A DNA stretch of 64,000 nucleotides from Oegoconia quadripuncta (lineage: Eukaryota > Arthropoda > Insecta > Lepidoptera > Autostichidae), in assembly GCA_949316235.1 (NCBI GenBank), contig OX438741.1, forward strand, positions 15,005,124-15,069,123, given 5' to 3'. A program made the translations under genes and the position numbers. The notes below the pieces were generated by a model, which did no database searches, was not told the origin of the DNA, and was given only the letters and a program-made list of their open reading frames with translations. Shown piece by piece: positions 45,001 through 53,502 of this stretch; the stretch's first letter is position 1; every line of letters begins with the position of its first letter.

Positions 45001-48000
45001 CGTTTATACTTGCCCAAGTGAATCCTATGGTGGTTGCAACATATCTTTCCACAGGTAAGCTAAAAATAATATTTTTGTAAATCAAAGAAGTAGGATGCCC
45101 ATGAATTCTTGAAATGAGTCGAAATATGTGAAATATGTGTGATTGATTAGGGTCCTGACTGTTGTACTATTATTGCAGTTTCCCAAAAAATGAAGAAATG
45201 CGAAATAAATGGCTCACGCCGGCTAATGTCAAAACGCCAAATTTTTTGACAAATATTTTATTACAACATTTGTCCCAAGTAACAAATATATTGTGGTCAC
45301 CCTGTTAGACAGAGACAAACGGCCTCTACGTTACACATCCTGCTCGGCTCGTTTTTCAGCGGCGAGTACTCAGTCCTGTTTAAATAATAAGTCCATGCTT
45401 CTAATACGATCTAGTTACCACAGATAACTAATATAGACCACATTATAATCTCAACAATGTAAAAAAGTATCCAAGTGCCTACTGCATACCAACCAACACA
45501 TAACTAATGTGTCATGTTTTATATTCCCGATTTTTCATATTCTTCCTTATCGGACACACCTACGCTAGAATATAATTATACCTACCTCATTTGAATTTTA
45601 GGCAGGCGTTTTTCTTCGTACAAAGTTCAAACAATACGCCAGTTTTTATAACGTTATTTAACCTTGGTTCGCGGTATTTGCGTATGGTCACATTCACATG
45701 TATGCATACTTATTTTGCTAACCTTTAGATGATTAGTATATAACGAAAAAAGTATTGAAGTGGTATACAAAACACAATATAATAATTTAATGAATAATTT
45801 TACAGGTGAAACCAAACAAACTTTTAGCTAAAAGATTTTATTCCCCCATTACGCACAAATACTAATACGCAGAGATGCCACGAAAGAAATGTTTTAGGAT
45901 ATCAGGACCGACCTGACCGACCTGACGACGACTTGCACATGATAAGAATTTAATTATAGTTTAGAAAAATGTCACCTGGATAGACACAATTTCCCCAAAA
46001 TATGCCAGACTTGTCATCTTTTTATGACTACTAGCTTTTTGCCCCCGGCTTCGCCTGGGTGGAATAACTTTTATCGCGGGAATTTGTTTAGGTACCCACC
46101 CCGCAGGAACTATTCATTTTATCGGGTAAAAAAATATCCAGGGTATAGGTATTCTACCTATATACAAAATTTCATCTAAATCCATTCCTTTCGTCGTGAT
46201 TGAACAACAAACAAATAAATAAACATCCAAACTTTCGCAACATTAATTACTCAGATTTAAGTGTACGTAGTTGAATGGTCAGTATAAAATAATGCAAAAA
46301 TACGTGACGCTAAAACATTGAAATAGACTTATGTCTCATTTATGATGTTATTGTCAACCATTATCAGTCAGGTATTCTACATTTTAATACACTATAAACC
46401 AGTACATACCTTCAAATCCCTGATAAACTGTTCCGTGACGTCACTCCTCACTGTCTCGCAGCAGTAGAAGGCGTGTTTCTCTGTTACAGCTCTATACAAC
46501 GCGGCGGCTTGGCCGGAGGTCGCCATTTTGACATTCAAAGTCGCCTCGTGTCCTTCTCCGGTGACGTAGGATAGTTGGAATATTCGGCGAAGAGGCTGCG
46601 CTCGGTGGATTGCTGTGTATGGTATACTAGAATTAAAAAAACAATATGGTTGTAAGTGGGCTGTACGGATTAGTTCCTTTTGAGATCAATTTTATTTTAC
46701 AAACTTATATCCACTGGTTTGTTATAGAATGCTAGTTTTTAACTATCAAAAAGTTCATGGGCGTATATGGTGTCGATTCTGATGTACACCAACTAAACTA
46801 AAACCAGTTTTGGAGTGGTGCCGTCGCATCGTAATGTTCCAGGGAGAAAGATACAGTACTATTACTTTAAAACTGGTTTTAGTTTAGTTGGTGTACATCC
46901 GAATCGACACCAATATATTGTCAAGAGATTCTGTTGGTTAAGCATTCACTGACGAAATGTTATTTTAACTCACGATTATCTCCGTTCAAAATTTCCAAGT
47001 CAAATTAGAATCAATTCCTGTTTACCTAAGCACCTGAAATTTTGTACACGTTCAGTTCTGATGGTAATACATTTATAATAGACATGAACTGATGCTGCAG
47101 CCAGGATCGTCTCGAAACCTAGCACCTTTGACGACCTCCTTAACGCCACAGACAGTGCTGTTAGAGTGGCTAAGTTTTGGTCCAATAACATTTGAAATTT
47201 GCCTCGTCTCGAAAAGAAGAATAGCACGGATACGAATACGAACTTTACATACCCAATAATATGTCATAGGCCTGTTTTTAAAAGTGTTTTTAATGTAGAA
47301 CTTTCTAAGTATGTTACGCGATATCTGACATCTGTGAATCTTTTTTTGTTTGTAACGATATACTCCTTGGGTGGTCCCATATATATTTAGTGAAGATCTG
47401 ATGGTGTAGGTAGGTCCGGGCGATGGAGAACGGAATTTTATTGAAATCTGTTGTTTTAACAATATTTCGGCGCTTCAAATACCTATATATGATCTTCTCG
47501 TTGGCTCTACATTCCAATTTGTTAATCGCGGGTTTGTTCATGAAGGTGCTCCGGCAAGGCGAGGCGAGAATTGATATCGCGCCGGCCCATTTTCACTAAA
47601 AATTGACATTAATAGGTATCGTGACCTCACACGATATCTTTAGTTTGTAGGCTACGATAGTAGAGATCCCTCATCCCCACAAATCGCGAGAACGCACGAT
47701 GCATGCAGCAGTATGGTTCAATATTACAACAACTGGGTGCGACAGTAAACCAGCGCTGAGCTCTTATAAGCTCAGCATATAGCTGAGTCGTTTCCCTTTC
47801 GCTGCTGCGACACTTATCTCGAGTGTTCTGTTATTTTATTTGCCTAACAATTGTTGTATATGTGTCGAAGTGGCGAATAAACAGTTTCTTTCTTTTTCAA
47901 TTCTCGTCTCGCACATCCTCCGAAGATGCGCTAGGAGAGAATTTTGTCATAAAAATTTAAATTCTCATTTCGCCTCATCTCTTCCCACTTCACCAGTGGG

Positions 48001-49837
48001 AAACCACCTTAAGACAGTGTTTTTTCGTGTATTCGGCCGTTTGGATGGTGCCTTAAGCATTTACTAACCACATTACTGAATAAATATTAATTATCATCTT
48101 TCTTGTCACCTTACAAATTGTCAACACTGAAGATAAGTGATGGATGATTATTTCTTTAAAAGAGAGATGAGGCAAAACACATGCTATCTTATCGTTGAAA
48201 ACGCAAATAGAAAATAATCTACATTTCTTGAACAAAAGTATCATTTGTTTGGTGTTGTGAGGTGTTACTGCGTTGTCTAGATAAACATTTAGTTAGCATT
48301 CAGCACAGATATCATATATTATAAGAGCAATAAAAATGAGTTGTAGGTATGTATAGCGAAACAGTAATCAAAATCAAACAATGCTGAATAATCTATGCTA
48401 TATGTGCTATTATTTACACAATCTGTTATCAATCTGAATCAAGGATGAATATTTGAAAGAGTGGGTGTTCAAAGAGGTTTAGAGATGGCCAAGCACATAG
48501 ATTTTGACTTGAACCAAGCCTGTTGATCGCTTAAAACGTTTGCTTGATGCAATGTTGGTGAAATTTTTTTGTTTGACCACTTGCTTTAGTCGGCCAGTCC
48601 GTCCATTTGACGAGACCAAGCCGCGTAACAAGCACAAAGTTTTCTACGTGCTTGGCGTCAAGCCGCATGACCGTTTCCGAAACCCTATATAGATGATAAT
48701 AATATTGAACAATTATTGTGTGTTTGACTTTGTTTTTGAGAGAGAGTTTCTTTTTTTATGATTGACTGCATGGATTCGCGTTTGACCACAATTACTTACT
48801 GGGATTTACTGGGATCGCGTGCTTCATCTTCAACCACATCGTCACATTCCATCAGGTGAGATTGTGGTCAAACGCGAATCCAGTCAATCATAAAAAAAAA
48901 CTGTCCTACTAAAGCAGCATTGTTCCGGTACGGTGCATAGGGTAGCCGGTAGATATTGGCCTATACGGTATTACTTTTAAGTTCGCAGATAAGATATAAT
49001 CCCTGTATATGAGATAGTGTTGAATACGTGCTTTATGGGAGGTATTGACTTTCCATCTCACCTTTGTTTTTCAACGCCAATCTCCTGCTCCCCATTGCAG
49101 GCAGGTCTGTACACCACGATGCCATGAGGTCCAACTCCGACACAAGTGCTCAGCCTGCACCCACATCCGCCGACGTTCTGCCCCGATGCCAAACAACCGA
49201 CAGTGGCGCCACCGTCGATCTCCTGCTCGTCACGGTGCGGGAGAGCACGGGCTCTCGGCTCCTCCGCCTGTTGTCTATGGTACAATAAGTGGCTGTACAG
49301 ATTGTGCGCGTTGTTGCTCTGCGTCACTGGCTTGCAGAAAAAAAGTTCCTCGCCGAATGACTCCAATTTTGATATCTCTTTCAGCAACCTGTATTCCGCT
49401 TGGGAAGCGCGCATATCAGATATTTCGCAGTGATTTTCGATGATTTTGTTGATATGGTCTTCAGGCTTTTCGCCTTGCGGTCCGATCTTGTCGCATTCTT
49501 CGTAAATGAACATCGGGGGCATGTCTTGGTCGCAATCACCTGTTTCAGCTTGAGCGATGTACGCGATTATCCTTCTGGCGACTTCTAGATCAGCAACGAC
49601 AAGCCTCCCCTCAGTCAGATCCAGTTTCGCCTGAAGATAGAACTGGTGACGGGTCGATTCGTTGATGAGAAGGTGGGGAGGCACCCAAAATTTCACACGG
49701 AGGTCCAGGCGGCCTCCTGGGATGCGGTGAGGGTCGAGGGGGTTCCGCAAGTTTATCCATCTTCCGGGACCTGACCCTGGGCAGACGCGGAGTCCAAAAT
49801 AGTCGGCTTCCGCGCCTATCTCCAACTTCTCGCATAC
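35930..49837 (-). CDS. Dnr1: E3 ubiquitin ligase MYLIP/IDOL-like, FERM + RING (5' end missing)
   Basis: Join of 49837-49062, 46626-46410, 42290-42114, 40313-40171 and 36029-35930 on the minus strand: 1413 nt, 470 residues plus stop. All introns are GT-AG with matching phases. The order is FERM lobes F1 (end), F2 and F3, a basic Arg-rich linker, then a C-terminal RING. Vertebrate MYLIP/IDOL ubiquitinates LDL-receptor family members and myosin regulatory light chain; Drosophila Dnr1 restrains the caspase Dredd in IMD immune signalling. The FERM domain selects substrates and membranes while the RING recruits the E2 and dimerises. Human MYLIP has 445 residues; with about 29 missing N-terminal residues this one would have about 500. 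The exact insect function is inferred from orthology. Confidence 0.9.
36126..36306 (-). mobile_element. SINE family C, internally deleted copy
   Basis: Tail and middle present (GATGTTAAATGAAGATGAGG ... GGTGGTAGCTAGCCAGGCGG), with about 40 bases missing after CATTTGGG and no tRNA head. Confidence 0.8.
36795..36975 (+). mobile_element. LINE family G, tail copy
   Basis: It reads ACCTGTTTTCTATCTACAAA, GATAAGACCGCCTATTTGTG and a TTAATTAATTAATTAATT run, ending in a TTGTATTGTATTGTAT repeat. Confidence 0.65.
36976..37450 (-). repeat. Repeat family O, split by SINE B
   Basis: The parts at 36976-37085 and 37331-37450 correspond to consecutive pieces of the repeat at 50727-50910 in reverse orientation. 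The SINE at 37105-37329 lies between them. Confidence 0.5.
37105..37329 (-). mobile_element. SINE family B, copy 4
   Basis: Full-length. Minus-strand box B is GCGGGTTCGATTCCCGCGAG and the head ends at GACGACC (37329). A poly-T (its A tail) lies at 37087-37101. Confidence 0.88.
37587..37638 (+). mobile_element. SINE family C, tail fragment
   Basis: ATCAGGTGTGATTGAGGTCA to GTGCATTAAAAAAAA only. Confidence 0.7.
37670..37817 (+). mobile_element. LINE tail family F, diverged copy
   Basis: CTGAGTTTCTTGCTCGTTCT and AAATAAAACATTTTTGATTT followed by a GATTT repeat, the 3' end shared with 38478-38756. Confidence 0.6.
37875..38128 (+). mobile_element. SINE family A, copy 4
   Basis: Full copy with TTTGGTGTAGTGGTTAGAAA and box B GGTTCGAATCCCGCTAGGGG, opposite in orientation to the host gene whose intron it occupies. 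Confidence 0.85.
38478..38756 (+). mobile_element. LINE tail family F, full 280-bp copy
   Basis: From ATCAGATTATTTAGATGATA to the TTTGATTTGATTTGA tail. It matches 54018-54306 end to end in the opposite orientation, so the left boundary is reproducible. Confidence 0.75.
38826..39138 (+). mobile_element. SINE family C, copy 10
   Basis: Full-length with a small deletion after box B (GCGGGGTACAAGTAGGTAGG). The tail ends GTGCATAAAAAAAA. 39139-40170 (intron) shows two copies of a GAGTTCCAC...CTGGCTTCAT motif, probably old repeat, and no exon. Confidence 0.85.
40171..40313 (-). CDS. Dnr1: FERM-RING gene, first part of RING
   Basis: Acceptor GTGTGGTTCCAG, then ESRSRSRSGSGSGGAGDALA, a low-complexity Ser/Arg/Gly stretch. 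It is followed by CRVC (zinc ligands 1-2), LPCRH (ligands 3 and His), VVC and CEEC (ligands 5-6). The donor GTATAT splits a codon after AG. The spacing is that of the MYLIP C3HC4 RING. Very high GC compared with the AT-rich introns. Confidence 0.93.
40370..40692 (-). mobile_element. SINE family C, copy 11, next to a RING exon
   Basis: Full-length copy in the same orientation as the host gene. Its A-rich tail ends about 57 bp before the acceptor of the exon at 40313. Confidence 0.88.
40725..40985 (+). repeat. Dispersed repeat family K, copy 1
   Basis: It starts like a tRNA-derived head (GAGTCCGTGGCTCAGCGGTT) and contains TTATCCGACTGCGTGAAGG, GAGGAAACATGCCTGAGAAA and GTGGGATGTTTACGGGCTGA. An inverted copy is at 59998-60215. 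40986-41251 is intron without an exon I can see. Confidence 0.65.
41252..41461 (-). mobile_element. SINE family B, copy 5
   Basis: Near full-length with box B GGGTTCGAATCACGCGACGG and a short deletion in the box A region. Confidence 0.85.
41500..41815 (+). repeat. Two diverged copies of a 150-160 bp unit
   Basis: Copies at about 41500-41643 and 41661-41815 share TTATGCAAATAAAGGATT, CCGTCCGAAGCTAxTTTCGT and GGGCCTTGCCCACCACTG. Both end with TAGAGTAGAGCT, the seed of the following minisatellite. Confidence 0.85.
41801..42106 (+). repeat. 11-bp minisatellite, about 28 copies
   Basis: The unit is GTAGAGCTAGA, with a frequent GTAGAGCTGGA variant. It ends seven bases before the GT of the splice donor at 42113-42112 of the FERM-RING gene. 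In transcript orientation the intron therefore starts with repeated CTCTACTCTAG/CTCTACTCCAG, pyrimidine-rich and with an AG per unit. Confidence 0.95.
42114..42290 (-). CDS. Dnr1: FERM-RING gene, end of FERM plus basic linker
   Basis: Exactly 59 codons, phase 0 to 0. It begins GTIASIFNDSTTLGRRYVFD, then IRRTCREVHDRARR, aligning with MYLIP YVFDIKRTCKEVYDHARR at the end of the FERM domain. It then becomes Arg/Ala/Pro-rich (AAHEPRARRRSNPGADHK) and very GC-rich. The acceptor is ATTGCCGACAG and the donor GTGATC, a weak site whose flank is a minisatellite (see 41801-42106). Confidence 0.9.
42655..42845 (-). mobile_element. Dispersed repeat family D, copy 5
   Basis: TTTGTTTGTTGCTCAATCAC, GATGAAATTTGGTATTCCCT and CATAGGATATTTTTTTATCT mark the family; the GC-rich head is degraded. 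In the intron between 42290 and 46410. Confidence 0.75.
42962..43005 (-). mobile_element. LINE family E, tail fragment
   Basis: TTTTTTATCATTGACTGGAT then TTGCGTTTGACTACAATGAG, the inverted end of family E. 43006-43367 is unassigned. Confidence 0.6.
43368..44475 (+). repeat. Diverged direct duplication
   Basis: 43368-43690 and 44213-44475 are homologous: both contain AGTCAGTCTCAGTCAAAA, GAGTCTAGTCACGGTCAAGT, TACGCACTTTAATTTACACT and CCCGCCAAAAAGCC. A third short piece is at about 43750-43795. The intervening DNA holds a family N fragment (44153-44215). No protein recognised. Confidence 0.75.
44524..45397 (+). mobile_element. P-element-like transposon, 874 bp, internally deleted
   Basis: Perfect 28-bp terminal inverted repeats (44524-44551 and 45370-45397, beginning CATGGACTTATTATTTAAAC) flanked by an exact 8-bp duplication CTTCTAAT (44516-44523, 45398-45405). 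Subterminal blocks are also inverted: GAGCCGAG and AGGCCGTxTGTCTC occur inside both ends. An 8-bp duplication, TIRs starting CA and a THAP-type N-terminus fit the P superfamily. It is far shorter than autonomous P elements (about 2.9 kb in Drosophila) and lacks a catalytic domain. It sits in an intron of the FERM-RING gene, in antisense orientation. Confidence 0.8.
44984..45308 (+). CDS. Truncated THAP-domain protein of the P-like element
   Basis: Exon 1 is 44984-45054 and exon 2 is 45179-45308, with a GTAAGC...TTATTGCAG intron of 124 bp and matching phase (2 then 1 base). The 66-residue product begins MVKKCCVYTC (first THAP Cys pair), then CNISFH, and continues with FPKNEEMRNKW, whose Pro and Trp are the conserved THAP positions. 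After about residue 45 the match is lost: the final Cys-x2-His ligands and AVPTF box are absent and the frame runs into the right terminal region. A folded zinc-binding THAP is therefore unlikely from this copy alone. Splicing is predicted, not observed. Confidence 0.6.
46029..46250 (+). mobile_element. Dispersed repeat family D, copy 6
   Basis: CTAGCTTTTTGCCCCCGGCT to the AAACATCCAAACTTTCGCAA tail, in the intron upstream of the exon at 42290. 45406-46028 between it and the P-like element shows no gene. Confidence 0.75.
46410..46626 (-). CDS. Dnr1: FERM-RING gene, F3 (PH-like) exon
   Basis: Acceptor TTAATTCTAG, then a one-base completion of the split codon and IPYTAIHRAQPLRRIFQLSY, followed by AALYRAVTEKHAFYCCETVR and the end FIRDLK. 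This matches MYLIP F3, whose corresponding segments are LYRAITETHAFYRCDTV and RDLK. Donor GTATGT. The exon is 217 nt, one base plus 72 codons, ending in phase 0. Confidence 0.92.
46764..46917. mobile_element. Short MITE with 45-bp inverted repeats
   Basis: The left end TGGTGTCGATTCTGATGTAC is mirrored by the right end (minus strand TGGTGTCGATTCGGATGTAC). Both continue ACCAACTAAACTAAAACCAG. TATA lies at each outer flank. A half copy lies at 24693. Confidence 0.8.
47095..47220 (+). repeat. Repeat related to 17638-18118
   Basis: GTTAGAGTGGCTAAGTTTTG, GTCCAATAAxATTTGAAA and CGAAAAGAAGAA are shared with 18050-18110. Confidence 0.6.
47221..48750. other. Intron sequence without recognised gene
   Basis: This lies between the exons at 46626 and 49062. 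Open frames here are short and resemble nothing I know. Confidence 0.45.
48756..48900. mobile_element. Two LINE family E tails facing each other
   Basis: 48756-48795 is the minus-strand tail (TTTTTATGATTGACTGCATG). 48800-48900 is a plus-strand tail ending AATCATAAAAAAAAA. Together they form an inverted pair about 250 bp from the FERM exon. Confidence 0.7.
49062..49837 (-). CDS. Dnr1: FERM-RING gene, FERM exon (F1 end, F2, start of F3)
   Basis: The acceptor TTGTTTCAG precedes VCEKLEIGAEADYFGL, which aligns with VCRRLGI...DYFGL near the start of MYLIP F1. It continues with RWINLRNPLD, LRVKFWVPPHLL and TRHQFYLQ (F1/F2 boundary), then the F2 helices (EVARRIIAYIAQAETGD) and AEYRLLKEISKLESFG. VGVGPHGIVVY opens F3. 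About 63 residues lie between LESFGEEL and the F3 strand, some 50 more than in human MYLIP, rich in Arg, Gly and His. Donor GTGAGA at 49061-49056; the last codon is split after two bases. An additional small intron inside the insertion is possible but no strong sites are seen. Confidence 0.88.
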
Positions 49838-50222
49838 CTGAAACAATTTTAAATTCCGAATTAGGTTTTTGGGTTAATTAATAGTATCATAAGATAATAA
49901 TAAATAATCATAGCGGTTTCATTTAATTTAGATTTAGGCATGTTGTAATATTAAGTTGAAGAATACATAACCGAATCGTCCAAAATAGGCTCTGGACAAG
50001 CTCGTTAAAATGTGAAAGTTGATTTCGTATGTAAAACCTATTATTAGCCGAGATTTTGGCGTGGTTGTTTAACAGGATTGCAATCCGAAACTACTCTGCT
50101 GCCTTTATTTCAAAAATGCAGTAAAGCTTCATCACCAGCCTGTCCCCATTCATTCCTTGACATAGGAATTCTTCAATGTTCGGAGCTTTTTTGAACACAT
50201 TCTGGCTTCTCATAAAGGCATG

Positions 50223-50377
50223 TGATGACTACGGACATGTGTACCCGAGTTATTGATGTTTTCATTTAAAATAAGTATTTATTTACAAAAAAAAAACCGT
50301 CTGGTATCCACAACACAAGCCTATAGTTGCTTACTGTGGAACTAGATGGCGCTGTGTGTATGTCTAAGGATATTTAA
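50223..50377 (+). mobile_element. SINE family A, 5'-truncated copy
   Basis: It begins after box B (ACGGACATGTGTACCCGAGT) and retains ATGGCGCTGTGTGTATGTCT. 49838-50222 has no recognised exon. Confidence 0.75.
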
Positions 50378-50609
50378 TATTATTAATACTTATTTTTGCA
50401 TAGGAACGAATGGAAAATATATTTGTAAAAACACTTAATTAATTATTCTTACCTATTTCTACAGGTAAACGGAAAATGATTGGTTTCTTGCACTTCGCGA
50501 AAAATTGATTAGGCAATTAATTTTTGAAAATAATTTACCTTTTTTAATAGCTTGTTACTTTGTTAAATTAACTCCCGTTCTTTATACTGTCGGCCATTTT
50601 GAAATGGTA

Positions 50610-50910
50610 TTATCATCAACGGCCTTACACGTTCCCACTGTTGAGGTACAGCTTCCTCTCACGGGGAGAGAGGATGTGTGTCATGACTGGCCACCTGACA
50701 GTCAGTGTTATTAATCCACTCCTGTAAGTCACCGACTTGGCTTAGCGACTACTATCAGTTGAAAACCGGGACCGACAATTGAATGCCCTCACAAGCACGT
50801 AAACACTCGTATTAAAATGCCAGTAGTCACCCATTCAAGGACTGATCTCGCCAAGCATTGCTTGACTTCGCTAATTGAAAACGACTAGCGAATACGACTG
50901 CGCCGCGAGT
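50610..50910 (+). repeat. Dispersed repeat family O, copy 2
   Basis: It starts like the fragment at 11690 (CTTACACGTTCCCACTGTTG) and continues with the family O sequence seen at 8920 (ATTAAAATGCCAGTAGTCAC, GCGAATACGACTGCGCCGCG). Confidence 0.55.
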
Positions 50911-50920
50911 GAATACCTTA

Positions 50921-51256
50921 GACCCGTATTAATGAACCAATCTCAATACAAGTCTTGAGGCTGTATCACCCGAGATGCGTCCTAAGCAGTTGACGCTATC
51001 TCAAGCTACGTGCTAATTTATAAACCAATCTTGAGGTCTATTCAGCTGAGATCACTTCTCAAGAATTCGTCTCAACGGCGAATGAATGATAGTCTTGAGT
51101 TTCGTTTATTAATACGTGAAACTCGGTGCACGTCTCAAGTGAGTACTGCTTGAGTATGCGTTTCGGGTCTCAAGTAAGGTTTATTAATCAACACGTTTAC
51201 TTGAGACCAGTCACAAAACTATTCTCAATCTTGAGAACGGTTTATTAATACGGGCC
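50921..51256. mobile_element. PIF/Harbinger-like MITE, 336 bp
   Basis: The left end GACCCGTATTAATGAACCAA and right end (minus strand) GGCCCGTATTAATAAACCGT are inverted repeats. TTA directly flanks both ends (50918-50920 and 51257-51259). A three-base TTA duplication with GGxCC-type ends fits PIF/Harbinger. CTCAAG/CTTGAG motifs recur throughout the interior. No protein. Confidence 0.75.
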
Positions 51257-51464
51257 TTAATATTGAATACTAGAACACATCCGATTGATTTGCGTCCCGG
51301 ACTCCTGCCATTGTGGGCGAGAGTAGGTATTTCCTCGTAGAACTAATGTCATTAAATTGATGACTGGTGTTCCTAGAGACATCCGGAATAATTCGATATG
51401 AAGCTCGCGGGAAATCCCTAATGTAAACAATGCATCGGCACGACTATTCCACGGGGCTAGCTAA

Positions 51465-51625
51465 GCAATCACCGCCGCCCATGGACACCCGCAACACCAA
51501 AAGGGTCACGGATGCGTTGCCGGCCTTTGAGGAAGGTGTAGGCTCGTTTCTTGAAGGTTCCAATGTCGTACTTGTTCGGGAATACCGCTGCAGGAAGTCC
51601 GTTCCACAGGATTTAGGAAATGTTA
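51465..51625 (+). mobile_element. Repeat family M
   Basis: GCAATCACCGCCGCCCATGG, GATGCGTTGCCGGCCTTTGA and CGCTGCAGGAAGTCCGTTCC, a sequence common in moth and butterfly genomes and probably LINE-derived. 51626-52285 is unassigned. Confidence 0.65.
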
Positions 51626-52285
51626 TGTCAACAGATTCGAAGATGGTTCCAGTGACAAATATTTACTATTCTGCCGTTACGGTACGGTCAGACATGGCCA
51701 CATGCCATACAATGCGCGGCCGCATGTTTCGTAGGCGAGGCAATGCGATACCTCATCATTATGGGTATCATGTTCTCTCACTTATATTGAATTACTTTAG
51801 ATTGTATGTATGTATATAGGTACATAATAATCCATAGTTGAATAACTACAAAGCCAGAGACAATAAAAATATATGAACAAATCAATTGTGTTAAATTTTT
51901 CAAACTTGGATAAGAACCATCTTGTGAACAAAAGCTTTCGTGAGCAAGCAGCTCTTCGAGATTATGAGATTTTTTTCTATACTCACATAGCATTTGGTTG
52001 AAAATGCTTACGAATTTTGAGACGGACAACTAACATTACGAAATTGCAAACCAAATGAAAGCTTGTAAAAATCTATACTATACCTAATTTGGGCGCAAGG
52101 CAGAGTGCCTCGTCAAGTTTCCAACAGCGCTCGCTTTAGCGGGTTATTAACACGATGTTTTTAAAAAGGTGGGTAAACAATGTTGTCGATATTTATTTTT
52201 GAAGCAGTAATTATTTAAAGATACTTAGTTATAATAAATAACCATTAAAGGCCATAAATTATTTTAAAAAGAAAATACTTTCGAA

Positions 52286-52396
52286 ACCAACCGTTGCGGT
52301 TTCCATATGTTTATGTGATGAATACGAACATTTATGGCCTAGTCATGGATGTTTATATAAATATTTATGTATCTGGAATATTTCTTTATTTATTAC
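52286..52396 (+). mobile_element. SINE family B, partial copy
   Basis: AACCAACCGTTGCGGTTTCC to AAATATTTATGTATCTGGAA. Box B is damaged. 52397-53423 has no recognised gene. Confidence 0.7.
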
Positions 52397-53423
52397 TATT
52401 ATAATGTTTCAAACTTCAAGCATTTATTTCAACGTAAGATACACGATATCATTTGTTGAATGCCACTTTAAATTTATTGGAAATAAAAATAGGGCTTAAG
52501 CATTTTTCGGTCAGTCAGTATGTCCAAGCTACCACCGCTTCGGAAAGGGAAATCATCTGTGGGAAAAGAAGCGGCGCAAGAAACCCACGGGATCATTTTT
52601 CTTTTCTTTTTGTTTTATTTATTATAAAGTAATGTATAAGCCAAATACGTATCTAAGACGGAGATATCACCTGTCTGACTGGTGTAAGCTGTGACCAAAA
52701 CCAAAAGTTATCAGTAGGTCAATAATTGAATAATTAATTAACTATTATTAGTGTTATTGGCTTTAATTTAGAAATACAGAAAATATACACTATACTAAAT
52801 GATTTACGTATAACTAATGTGAAATCTTAGGTCATTCTCGTGTTCTTTGTATTGGTGCGAACAAAAACACGTCCAAAGTACGCGCTATGCATCCTGACGT
52901 GCTAGGTTCAATAACCCTCTGCCTGGTTAAACTTGGTGTAACACATATACTTTTTTAAGTGAAATCAGACAGCCCACCTTTTGTCAGACACTGTGTAATG
53001 AGAGCCCTGAAAAATTATAGTATGGATGGCTCTGAGGAGCGCCCGATATAGGGTCCAATGCACAAAATGTGCCATCGTTCCTGTACCAAATCAAATCGTA
53101 ACATTATATCTTATAATATAATAAGAAGATCGAAATTATAATAATATAGCTTCTATTAGGGATGAAAGACAACGTAACGTGTTCTCCCCGCAAAATAAAG
53201 TAGTAAAATAGAATCTTTAAAAATATTTTTTCTTAGGGTACCTCCCCTACAGGTAGTGGGGTTGAATTTTCATTTATATTTGTAACCCATCGTGTAGAAT
53301 GTTGTTGGATAGGTCGTTCAAAAATATTATCTTGAACAGTTTTTCGAGTTAAAGATCCGTTTAAGAAATATTAAGCTTTGAAGTGTTAATTTTTAACAGA
53401 AGTTTTTATATAATAATAATTAT

Positions 53424-53502
53424 AGTCACCTTCGACCTCATCTTCACTTAACATCAGGTGTGATTGAGGTCAAGTACCAAACCGTTGTGCATAAAAAAAA
53501 AA
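53424..53502 (+). mobile_element. SINE family C, 3' fragment
   Basis: CACCTTCGACCTCATCTTCA to GTGCATAAAAAAAAAA. A TA microsatellite follows at 53598-53622. 53623-54017 is unassigned. Confidence 0.8.

Noticed and set aside
47073..47462. Open frame of 129 codons on the minus strand
   Set aside because: It overlaps a dispersed repeat and has no protein similarity I can name.
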